A stretch of DNA of 64,000 bases from the NCBI RefSeq assembly GCF_027257845.1, contig NZ_JAPVOT010000015.1:48384-112383 (forward strand), in the 5' to 3' direction. The notes beneath the pieces are model-generated. The model saw nothing but the letters and a program-made list of their open reading frames with translations, ran no database searches and was not told the DNA's origin. The DNA comes from Alteromonas sp. BMJM2 (lineage in GTDB: Bacteria > Pseudomonadota > Gammaproteobacteria > Enterobacterales > Alteromonadaceae). Below, in pieces: positions 27,701-35,088 of this stretch. The position numbers and the translations under genes are program-made. Each line of letters begins with the position of its first letter. The stretch's first letter is position 1.

Positions 27701-27819
27701 ATCTTCTAAATACCGAGTCGGTAACGCGGATGCAGTATAATGAGGCAGGGGATCAAATAACGAGGGGGGTATTTATTAATGATCGCAGATTTAGCTTTAT
27801 TGTTAGAGCCAACTTCTAA
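24793..27819 (+). CDS. TonB-dependent receptor
   Basis: A 1008-residue outer-membrane receptor with signal peptide (about 1-33), TonB box at about 49-56 (IIEVKGTRG), plug domain (about 65-185, with RSILEAISRVPGVTIGRF and AGTVNLITKKP) and a long barrel ending FSFIVRANF. There is no STN domain, so it is not a transducer. It follows the GMC operon after 84 bases and is followed by a strong terminator and then the halogenase-like triad. TonB receptors paired with tryptophan-halogenase-like genes recur in polysaccharide loci of marine and other gram-negative bacteria, but the link is unexplained. The ligand is probably a carbohydrate. Confidence 0.93.
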   Translation: MAKKIHTGSITNAFKYSLVASAIIGMTSTSLCAQELQDKEESDEESLEIIEVKGTRGALINAQNMRREGDTLLDALSASDIGALPDRSILEAISRVPGVTIGRFAAPNDPDHFGTEGSGLVVRGLTQVRSEFNGRDTFTANSGRSLSFEDIPPELIGSVEVFKNQTADMIEGGIAGTVNLITKKPFDNGGGRKVSVSADVTYGDFIGETTPSFFGLYSDTIDTNNGQFGWLFNVSQSQLKAQSDGVQVGILDPHEEFDNQLVPRSMRLTRKKDDREREGYAGVLQFESNDGKLNATAEFIRSESSLAWTESAVEWGDDDFNRSTKPAQGTQYEFGDDGVFQRGFITTDAGWRGADNLRQPGGQYGGLHPLVSRARLDDSQVQDVNLNVGYTPNDSWAFNIDFQKVTAETQIQDFQVQGATYLVSGIDLTDGSIPSIELRNPNFANGTESPSENYFTDPQWGYHRAAMDHVSDNDGEQNSFRFDVKHTFSDGLITSITSGARYAKREQTSRESTYNWGNLSVPWSGDTGTMYWFDDERTNLPTENISFEDFGRGGILDIEGGNNIRMPALSIAENYRDSINGLKAISGGWRPLGERDGVIAGTDFLPQEINDTSETTTALYAKANFEGELANGMYYSGNIGLRYVKIENATSGSVQFPDNRIDGPLDLDALLIPEQQAFGNNAAVSKTAENDYTNVLPSLNIKLDVNDEFLVRLGISEAIALPQLGLLRNTVNIRGDEIIREFSDTEIGEDGQPEVISAQFNRYLADAGNPFLKPMEAWNYDLTFEWYFAEDGNVNVSLFYKDITNYFISGSTNRVFTNNGSTQTVEVNGATNGEKGKIQGYELSYQQYYKNLPDILQGLGTQFNYTYVKDEGSPNSNLSPDQPGSPSTGGGEFEGLPLEGLSEHTFNATLLYQNHGVDARLAYNWRSDYLLTTRDVITQLPIFSEAAGFLDGSIFYNVTENVQAGLQMSNLLNTESVTRMQYNEAGDQITRGVFINDRRFSFIVRANF

Positions 27820-27860
27820 ATTAAAGCTCGACATGCGCTGGTCTATAGCGTAATTAAATC

Positions 27861-27900
27861 ATTAAGCGGGGCAAATTTTAGCTGCCGCGCTTAATTTTTT
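27861..27900 (+). terminator. Terminator between TonB receptor and halogenase-like operon
   Basis: Stem ATTAAGCG / CGCTTAAT with further GC-rich pairing inside, followed by six T. It lies 42 bases after the receptor stop, so the downstream operon probably has its own promoter or depends on read-through. Confidence 0.75.
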
Positions 27901-27956
27901 ACGTAATTTTAACCTTTCGTCGTTAGTCATATTCAAAATCTCCTGGAAGTAAAATC

Positions 27957-29561
27957 GTGTTTTCAATGCCCAATTCAAACATCAAAAAAGTCGTCATATT
28001 GGGCGGAGGAACTGCCGGCTGGATGACTGCGGCAGCATTTGCTAAATTGCTACCAAAGAACATTAAGGTCACACTTGTTGAGTCAGAACAGATTGGTACC
28101 GTAGGTGTCGGTGAAGCCACCATTCCTCATCTTCGCTATTTTAATCAGCGCCTAGGTATTAATGAAAAGGCGTTTATGCAGGCGACCAACGCAACCTACA
28201 AACTTGGCATAGAGTTTTCCAATTGGGGCCAGCAAAGCGACAGGTATATTCATCCATTTGGAGACTATGGACACAGTATAAATGGTATTGCTTTTCATCA
28301 TATATGGTTATCTCAATTCAGAGCAGGAAACGCAAAGCCGCTTGACGATTATTCTTTGCCTGTTGTTGCCTGCATGGCAGGAAAGTTCGATTTTCCGTTA
28401 GCCGATAACAATCATGTTGGTTCAACGTTCTCATACGCGTACCACATAGATGCCTCTGCCTATGCTAAATTTTTACGTAATTTCAGCGAAGGACACGGCG
28501 TGCGTCGAAAAGAAGCAAGGATAGTAGACGTAATACTGCGGGCGAGCGACGGAAATATCAGTGAGTTGATATGCGATGACGGTGAGCGCCTTAATGGTGA
28601 TTTGTTTATTGATTGCTCAGGTTTTAAGGGCATGCTTATTGAGCAAGTACTCAAAGCTGGCTTTGAGGATTGGTCGCACTGGTTGCCGTGTAACAGGGCA
28701 GTAGCTGTAGCGAGTAGCGCAAGCGAAGCCCCCTTGCCATACACTAAAGCGATAGCAAGAGATGCTGGCTGGCAATGGCGGATCCCTTTACAGCATCGTA
28801 CTGGAAACGGTCATGTATTTTGCGATTCGTTCGTAAACACTGATCATGCTTTAAATACACTACTAAACAATCTTGATGGCGACGTGCTTTCACAACCTAA
28901 TCATCTGCGCTTTCAGGCCGGTCAGCGAAAACAAGCGTGGAAAGCCAATTGCGTGGCTATTGGTTTGTCTAGCGGCTTTTTAGAACCTCTAGAATCAACA
29001 AGTATCTACTTAATCCAAGCGAACATCATGAAGTTGCTGGAACTCTTTCCTCATAAGCCGGATATGCAAATTCAGCGTTGTGAATTTAATCGTTACTTCG
29101 ATAATGAGATGAGCCGCATCCGAGATTTTTTAATTTTGCATTACAACGCGACTCATCGAGAAGACACAGAATTTTGGCGATATTGTAAAAACATGGTGTT
29201 GCCAGATACCCTTCAAGAGCGATTAGATTTGTACAAGCAAACGGGCCACATCATGCCTTACAATCATGGTTTGTTTTTGTCTCCTAGCTGGGTGGCTGTT
29301 TTAATGGGACAGCGCATCTATCCAAACAGCGTTGATCCGCGAATAGCTAATTTGCATCCTCAAAAAATTGTCGACATGATGAACGTAATTGAACGCGAGG
29401 TAGCTGATTTTACAAAACTAATGCCGACTCACAGCCAAGCGTTAGCAGGCTTATCTAACGTGGATAAACGTGTATCACTCGATTCCGCCTCTCTCTATGG
29501 TGCAAACTCTACTCGTGGTAGCTACAAATATGGAAATAAGCGCAGCGAGCATACAGCATGA
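27957..29561 (+). CDS. Flavin-dependent tryptophan-halogenase-like protein (first of three)
   Basis: A 534-residue member of the tryptophan 7-halogenase family. FAD-binding GGGTAGW is at residues 16-22, the halogenase WxWxIP motif at 272-277 (WQWRIP), and the lysine and glutamate that are essential in RebH/PrnA are kept as Lys82 (ATYKLGIEF) and Glu346 (EPLEST). The halogenating chemistry (FADH2 plus O2 plus halide gives HOX, carried by the Lys) is therefore possible. Members beside TonB receptors in carbohydrate loci have no proven substrate. The gene overlaps the next one by four bases (ATGA), so translation is coupled. No separate flavin reductase gene is in the operon. Confidence 0.93.
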   Translation: MFSMPNSNIKKVVILGGGTAGWMTAAAFAKLLPKNIKVTLVESEQIGTVGVGEATIPHLRYFNQRLGINEKAFMQATNATYKLGIEFSNWGQQSDRYIHPFGDYGHSINGIAFHHIWLSQFRAGNAKPLDDYSLPVVACMAGKFDFPLADNNHVGSTFSYAYHIDASAYAKFLRNFSEGHGVRRKEARIVDVILRASDGNISELICDDGERLNGDLFIDCSGFKGMLIEQVLKAGFEDWSHWLPCNRAVAVASSASEAPLPYTKAIARDAGWQWRIPLQHRTGNGHVFCDSFVNTDHALNTLLNNLDGDVLSQPNHLRFQAGQRKQAWKANCVAIGLSSGFLEPLESTSIYLIQANIMKLLELFPHKPDMQIQRCEFNRYFDNEMSRIRDFLILHYNATHREDTEFWRYCKNMVLPDTLQERLDLYKQTGHIMPYNHGLFLSPSWVAVLMGQRIYPNSVDPRIANLHPQKIVDMMNVIEREVADFTKLMPTHSQALAGLSNVDKRVSLDSASLYGANSTRGSYKYGNKRSEHTA

Positions 29562-31003
29562 TTAAGCACGTAGGGTTTATCGCTAATTCACCAACTCAAT
29601 GCGTCAAAGCATGCATAGACGCGCTATATTGCTCAGAGAAGCTAGATACTGCAATTGGCAAATGCGCCATTATTTATCCTCAAAGCGTGCCTAACGTTAC
29701 ACATGGGATTACTTCTTTGTCAGAGCAATCGCTCTCTTTACTGCACACCCAAGGAATAGATACAGAGCAGTTAGTAGATATGTGCGATGGGCTGTTTCAC
29801 TATTCAGATTGTGTTGTAATGAACGAGCAGACAGCAAATTGGTGCTCAATGGCTCCCTTAGGTGTCACCATGCAAGGTGTTGATTTTCATCATTTACTCG
29901 CAAGTGCGCTATCTGAAGGGCGTAACATCGATCAAACGATGGTCAAATACTCTTTGAACAACAACTGCCAGAAAAATAATAAACATGCTCTTCCCGCCTC
30001 TGACAAACACGATATTCGCTCTAGCTTAAAAGTAAACCTTTGCGTTAACAGTGACAAGTTACTCCATCTTTTAATTAGAGAGTTACCCAAAGAGCAAAGT
30101 AAGCTGATATTTTGCCCTGTTGATGACTTAACGCCCTATTTTCTATCACCAAGTGATAAAGCTCTTCATGAGTTTGACCATAACGTGTTGAAAGCGGTCG
30201 GAAATAAATCGCTGAACGCTGATTTCTTTTTCGATTACCGTCATAACAAAACCGTGAAGCATTTTTTAGTAAAACAACCGACGGTATTAGAGCCGGGCAT
30301 ATATGTTAAAGATAGGCATATCATTAAGGTAAAAAAATCATCGAATCGTTGTGAAATATGGTGTGTTGAAAATGAAGATACGCCGATTGAGAAAAGTCTG
30401 TCTAGTTTAGGGGTACAAGAAGTAACTCCCATAGCAACAGAAAGCGATATTCAGCAGGGTTTTACAGCGTATTGGCAAGGCAACACTATCAACATTGGAG
30501 CGCTCACTCAACTGGAGGATATAGGAGTAAGCTTGCCAAATTGTTTGAGTAGGAAGATTCTGGATCACTGGATTGACAACATGCCCAGTAATGCCACCAT
30601 GCCTATTATTAGAAAACTGGCAAATCAACAATTTTCTCAGTTTGCCGAAAATCTCGCTTGTTTCGCCTTGATGCCTTTATACACTGATAATGCCAATAAT
30701 GAGATTTTTGATAACATCTTAGCTGAAACACGAACAAAAACTCTTCATGCAATGCACAGTAGGCTTGGTCTTTTTGGGAAAAGCGGTGCTGAATATTTTG
30801 CTGATGTCGATCCCATTCCACGCCAAATATGGACTAACCTCATGTTGTCCTTAGGTATCTGGCCACAACAATTCGACATCGTAACAGCCACTATATCAAA
30901 CAGTTATGAAGTAATTCAAAGGTTAGCAATGCAAATAGAACGAGCCACTGAACAATTACCTTTTAACGCGCAGCAAGGACGTAATTATCATGCAAAGCAG
31001 TAG
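29558..31003 (+). CDS. Degenerate halogenase-like protein lacking flavin and catalytic motifs (second of three)
   Basis: A 481-residue protein whose start overlaps the stop of the first halogenase by four bases and whose end overlaps the third by 14. It seems related to its neighbours: QGIDTEQLVDMCDGLFHYS aligns with LGINEKAFMQATNATYKLG of the first, and VTMQGVDFHHLL with INGIAFHHIW. The N-terminal glycine-rich FAD loop is absent (IANSPTQCVKACIDAL instead). The catalytic lysine is replaced by His in this alignment, and I find no WxWxIP or EPLEST. The frame is intact over 1.4 kb, so it is not simply a decaying pseudogene. A non-catalytic partner or regulatory subunit is possible. The family assignment is weaker than for its neighbours. 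Confidence 0.7.
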   Translation: MIKHVGFIANSPTQCVKACIDALYCSEKLDTAIGKCAIIYPQSVPNVTHGITSLSEQSLSLLHTQGIDTEQLVDMCDGLFHYSDCVVMNEQTANWCSMAPLGVTMQGVDFHHLLASALSEGRNIDQTMVKYSLNNNCQKNNKHALPASDKHDIRSSLKVNLCVNSDKLLHLLIRELPKEQSKLIFCPVDDLTPYFLSPSDKALHEFDHNVLKAVGNKSLNADFFFDYRHNKTVKHFLVKQPTVLEPGIYVKDRHIIKVKKSSNRCEIWCVENEDTPIEKSLSSLGVQEVTPIATESDIQQGFTAYWQGNTINIGALTQLEDIGVSLPNCLSRKILDHWIDNMPSNATMPIIRKLANQQFSQFAENLACFALMPLYTDNANNEIFDNILAETRTKTLHAMHSRLGLFGKSGAEYFADVDPIPRQIWTNLMLSLGIWPQQFDIVTATISNSYEVIQRLAMQIERATEQLPFNAQQGRNYHAKQ

Positions 31004-32513
31004 CACATCATCGCACAATGCAATTAAGAACGTGGTTATTTTAGGTGGTGGTTCAGCAGGTTGGATGACAGCATCAGCATTAGCAAAAATTTTTGCTGAA
31101 CAACGCCTACAAATTACGTTAATAGAATCAGAAGCCGTTGGGACGGTTTCAGTTGGTGAAGCCACTATTCCACAAATCTCTATTTTCAATCGGTTGCTAG
31201 GGCTTGATGAGAATGACTTCGTTAAATATACAAAAGGGACATTTAAACTCGGAATAGAGTTTACTAATTGGCGTGAAAAGGGTCATTCGTACATGCATCC
31301 ATTTGGCTCTTACGGTCGCAACATGGATGCAATTGAGTTTCATCATTACTGGCTAAAAATGTTCAAGCGAGGTCAAGCTCCCGAGCTTGAAAATTATTCT
31401 TTGTTATGCACAGCGGCATACGAAGGTCGATTTAGTCAGCCTCAAGCAGTCAAAAACTCACCTTTGGCAAATATTCCCTATGCGTACCACTTCGACGCCA
31501 CGTTGTATGCAATGTATTTAAGAGAATTTTCCGAGAAACGCGGTGTAAAACGTATTGAAGCAAAGGTGAAAGACGTATTCACTAGGTCAAGCGATGGCTT
31601 TATTGATTCGCTGTTGCTCGATGACGGTCAACGTATTGAAGGAGATCTTTTTATAGATTGTTCAGGGTTTAAAGGTCTGCTCATTGAACAGACTTTAAAA
31701 ACCGGATTCGAAAGCTATAAGCATTGGCTACCGTGCGATCGTGCAGTTGCAATGCCTTGTTTGGCTACTGATAAAGTCTATCCGTTTACTCGTTCTACGG
31801 CGCAAGATGCCGGTTGGACATGGCGAATTCCTCTACAGCATCGTATTGGCAATGGTTACGTATACCCCAGTGAGTTTGTTAATGACGATAACGCTATTGA
31901 AATTTTGCGTGCGCAAATGGAGAGCGAAGCGATTGCAGAACCTAACCAACTTCGGTGGGAGACCGGTAGGCGCAAACAAGCTTGGAACAAAAATGTGGTG
32001 GCAATTGGATTATCCGCTGGTTTCATTGAACCTCTCGAATCAACCGGTCTACACCTCATACAAACAACCATTTCGCGTCTAATGGCGTTTTTTCCTAATA
32101 AAGGTTTTAACCACGTCGATATTGACGTGTTTAATCAGCAAACTCAATTAGAAATAGAGCAAATTCGCGATTTCATAATCCTTCACTATAAGCTAACTTC
32201 CCGAGATGATTCTGAGTTTTGGCGTTATGTGAAAAATATGTCGGTACCTGACGGTCTTACTGAAAAGTTGTCACTCTATGCTTCTAACGGCCGTATTTTT
32301 CGCAAAGATAACGAATTATTCGACGAAACGTCATGGTTAGCAGTAATGCATGGACAGGGTCTAATTCCTGAAAGCTATCATCCTATCGTCGATAACCTAA
32401 GTGACGACGAACTAGACTACCGACTTAAACATATTGAAAAAGTTATTAAAGCATCAGTCGATACTATGCCAATGCAAGCTGAATATATTGCGAAACATTG
32501 CGCTGCGAGCTAA
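30990..32513 (+). CDS. Flavin-dependent tryptophan-halogenase-like protein (third of three)
   Basis: A 507-residue member of the tryptophan 7-halogenase family and close paralogue of the first gene. It keeps the FAD loop GGGSAGW (residues 19-25), Lys86 (GTFKLGIEF), WxWxIP at 276-281 (WTWRIP) and Glu350 (EPLEST). It starts 14 bases inside the preceding gene, giving an uninterrupted three-gene coupled operon. Residues between about 95 and 180 differ most from the first copy, so substrate preference may differ. It converges with the second GMC dehydrogenase, 34 bases away. Which compound it modifies is unknown; tryptophan is the family prototype, not a supported substrate here. Confidence 0.93.
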   Translation: MQSSSTSSHNAIKNVVILGGGSAGWMTASALAKIFAEQRLQITLIESEAVGTVSVGEATIPQISIFNRLLGLDENDFVKYTKGTFKLGIEFTNWREKGHSYMHPFGSYGRNMDAIEFHHYWLKMFKRGQAPELENYSLLCTAAYEGRFSQPQAVKNSPLANIPYAYHFDATLYAMYLREFSEKRGVKRIEAKVKDVFTRSSDGFIDSLLLDDGQRIEGDLFIDCSGFKGLLIEQTLKTGFESYKHWLPCDRAVAMPCLATDKVYPFTRSTAQDAGWTWRIPLQHRIGNGYVYPSEFVNDDNAIEILRAQMESEAIAEPNQLRWETGRRKQAWNKNVVAIGLSAGFIEPLESTGLHLIQTTISRLMAFFPNKGFNHVDIDVFNQQTQLEIEQIRDFIILHYKLTSRDDSEFWRYVKNMSVPDGLTEKLSLYASNGRIFRKDNELFDETSWLAVMHGQGLIPESYHPIVDNLSDDELDYRLKHIEKVIKASVDTMPMQAEYIAKHCAAS

Positions 32514-32547
32514 TAGAGGCATATTTATCAAAGGGCATAGCTTGCCT

Positions 32548-34266
32548 TTAAATAACATTGTTTTTAAGCAACTTGGCCGCATAGTCTGCCGCTCGCGTGG
32601 TTATTGCCATATACGTTAACGATGGATTTTGTGTAGCGCTGGACGCCATACAGGCTCCGTCGGTAACAAATAGGTTAGGTATATCGTGAGCCTGCCCCCA
32701 GCCATTGAGGACCGATGATTCTGGGTTGTTTCCCATGCACGCGCCGCCCATTTCGTGAACCTGTTTACCCATTGGAATATGTTTGTTTTCTGGTGTCGCT
32801 TTTACCTTAATGTTGGTGCAGCCGCCGGCTTCTAGTATTTCATGAATGTCTTTAGCCGCTTGTTTTATCATTTTTCTTTCGTTGGCTTTTATCTCGGCAT
32901 CGATATGGAGTAACGGCATGCCCCAATCGTCTTTTTTGACAGGGTGTAACGTGGCAACGTTGTCATAGTAGGGTAATACCTCTCCATACATAAAGGCTCT
33001 AAAACGCCATGGGCCAGGTTGACCAACACTCTGCTTAGCAATAATACCAATACCTTTTTCCTTCGCACTCGGCCTAGAAAACGTGCGATTTTGAGCAGTT
33101 GTTTGAAAACCAAAACCCCGGTCAAAGTTCGCATCTGCTTGTTTTTCATGTCGATAATTCGGAATGTAAGTAGCAATAGGGCGCCGCCCGAATGCAAATT
33201 TATCTTCGCTTACGGGCACATCAGCATCTGCGACTACGCCAGTGACGTGGCCAAGTATGTAGTGACCCAGCATTCCGCTGCTATTTGCAATACCATTTGG
33301 GAATGTTTTGGATGTAGAGTTCAACATTATTTGAACCGTGCCTAATGCCGATGCACACATGAAAACAACGCGGCTTTTGTACTGTCGCCTCTCTTTCGTA
33401 TTGGCATCAATGACGGTAACGCCAGATACTTTCTTACTCTCGTCGTCGTAGTCAATGCGCTCTACAATTGAATCTGTAATAACGGTTAAGTTTCCCGTGT
33501 TATTAGCTGCAGGCAGTGTGGCAGACTGAGAGCTAAAGTAAGCACCAAAACTGCATCCTCTTCTACAGTATGAGCGAGCCAAGCACTTGCCCCTACCCAA
33601 TGCGATTTGATCTTGAGAGGGTGAGGTGAGATTAGCGGCTCTTCCTATAATGAGATGTCTGTCGGTATACTTTTTGGCAATATTATTGGAAATGTATTTT
33701 TCAGCATAGCTCATTTCCCATGGCGTCTGAAACTCGCCGTCAGGTAGGGTCTTCAAACCATCTTTATTCGCTGAAACCCCTATAAATTTCTCAACATAGC
33801 TATACCACGGTGCTAAATCTTCATACCCGATCGGCCATTCAATACCATGGCCGTCTTTCGCATTGGCCTGAAAGTCCATGGGACTCCATCGCAGTACCTG
33901 GCGTCCCCATGTAAGTGAACGTCCTCCTAATTGATATCCACGGGTCCACATGAAAGGTTTATCTTCAGGAAAACTGTACGGGTGCTTCTTATCGTCAACA
34001 AAAAAGTGCAGCGCGTCGGTTTTATATAAGTGTCCTTTTTTTCTAAGCGTAGCGTAGTGACCATCTTCAGCTAGCGATTCATTTGGCATTCCTCGGTTTT
34101 GCAAATCCCAAGGTGCTTTAAAATCTTTGTACTCAGGCCCTCGGTGATCTACATTTCTTCCGCGCTCTACAACCAAAGTTTTAAACCCTCGTTCACAGAA
34201 TTCTTTAGCCGCCCAGCCGCCTGTAATTCCTGAACCGACAACAATAACGTCATAGTCGTTGTTCAT
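32548..34266 (-). CDS. GMC-family FAD-dependent dehydrogenase, second copy
   Basis: A 572-residue flavoprotein paralogous to that at 22975-24708. FAD loop VVGSGITGGWAAKEF is near residue 9, the cysteine cluster KCLARSYCRRGC is kept, and the C-terminal NPSLTYMAI active-site segment is present. There is no signal peptide. It overlaps by four bases the upstream Tat-signal subunit gene, so the two form a coupled pair. The catalytic His of the first copy (IHELGTARMG) is kept as VHEMGGACMG. Having two such complexes near one TonB receptor suggests two related substrates or positions on one sugar. The electron acceptor is not encoded nearby. Confidence 0.92.
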   Translation of the reverse strand: MNNDYDVIVVGSGITGGWAAKEFCERGFKTLVVERGRNVDHRGPEYKDFKAPWDLQNRGMPNESLAEDGHYATLRKKGHLYKTDALHFFVDDKKHPYSFPEDKPFMWTRGYQLGGRSLTWGRQVLRWSPMDFQANAKDGHGIEWPIGYEDLAPWYSYVEKFIGVSANKDGLKTLPDGEFQTPWEMSYAEKYISNNIAKKYTDRHLIIGRAANLTSPSQDQIALGRGKCLARSYCRRGCSFGAYFSSQSATLPAANNTGNLTVITDSIVERIDYDDESKKVSGVTVIDANTKERRQYKSRVVFMCASALGTVQIMLNSTSKTFPNGIANSSGMLGHYILGHVTGVVADADVPVSEDKFAFGRRPIATYIPNYRHEKQADANFDRGFGFQTTAQNRTFSRPSAKEKGIGIIAKQSVGQPGPWRFRAFMYGEVLPYYDNVATLHPVKKDDWGMPLLHIDAEIKANERKMIKQAAKDIHEILEAGGCTNIKVKATPENKHIPMGKQVHEMGGACMGNNPESSVLNGWGQAHDIPNLFVTDGACMASSATQNPSLTYMAITTRAADYAAKLLKNNVI

Positions 34267-34823
34267 AAGTATTTTCTCTCGTAGATAACGTTCAACTCAT
34301 CTTGAGTAAGGCTGCCCCGATAACCACCAGGGACAAGAAAGAAGTTAGGGTTAGCTGATTCAGATGAGTAGTGAATATGGAAAATGAGCGCTTTGAGTCG
34401 TTTATATGCAATAGCAAAGTCGCTTTTATCCTTATCAAAAGCCCGCTCGTCGATAAGTTCTAGAAAGCTCTGCCTTTTTTCCCTACCGAGTAAAAAGTAG
34501 CTTGTATTAAATGTCGATTTTGCGCGTAACAAAAATTCGGATAAGAATTGATTGAATTGTTGCTGTGTCGAGGTTGCTGCCCAAGATATCATTAATTCAT
34601 CAAGTACCTGTATGGCGTGAGTGTCCATGCTGCCGGGGGTGTCGGTACGAGGTATCATTATATCCGCAATATCGTAAAGTAACGTGAACTGATCCGCTTC
34701 GAAAAAAGTCGCATCCGATTTGAAGACAGTCAGGTTAAGCGACTTTTTTAGCTCTGATGGAAGAACGGATGCTGAAACAATGTACAACATAGAACCTAAG
34801 AATATTCGTCTATTAATTTCCAC
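34263..34823 (-). CDS. Gluconate 2-dehydrogenase subunit 3-like protein with Tat signal, second copy
   Basis: A 186-residue small subunit with an N-terminal Tat motif (NRRIFLGSM) and a hydrophobic stretch to about residue 22. The mature part has LLYDIADIMIPRTDTPG and ends with FFLVPGGYRGSLTQDE, both conserved in this family and in the first copy at 22346. Its stop overlaps the start of the GMC gene by four bases. It should carry the flavoprotein across the membrane. It differs from the first copy in sequence enough that the duplication is not recent. A 265-base gap separates it from the anti-sigma gene. Confidence 0.88.
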   Translation of the reverse strand: MEINRRIFLGSMLYIVSASVLPSELKKSLNLTVFKSDATFFEADQFTLLYDIADIMIPRTDTPGSMDTHAIQVLDELMISWAATSTQQQFNQFLSEFLLRAKSTFNTSYFLLGREKRQSFLELIDERAFDKDKSDFAIAYKRLKALIFHIHYSSESANPNFFLVPGGYRGSLTQDELNVIYERKYL

Positions 34824-35088
34824 GTAATCCTCTTAATGATATCGGCTAGTGAAATTTGATGTCGTTGATAGTACCTAGAAAAGCCAGCCAAAATCAATCA
34901 TAATCAGTCATAGAAGTTAACATTATTTTGACATCGTTGTTTCAGACAAATATATGAAAGTCGTAGGATAGTGAAAAAACCGTTAAAACAACGTCGCAAG
35001 AGTTTGGTGATAATCATATAAGTTTCTAGCTACAGGCTTTGCAAAGGTCAGTGGGCATGTGCAGCACTTGAGTGGCTTTTAGCTGAGC

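Noticed and set aside
32530..32549. AAAGGGCA / TGCCTTT repeat between convergent genes
   Set aside because: Short stem with a bulge and no T-run; too weak to call.
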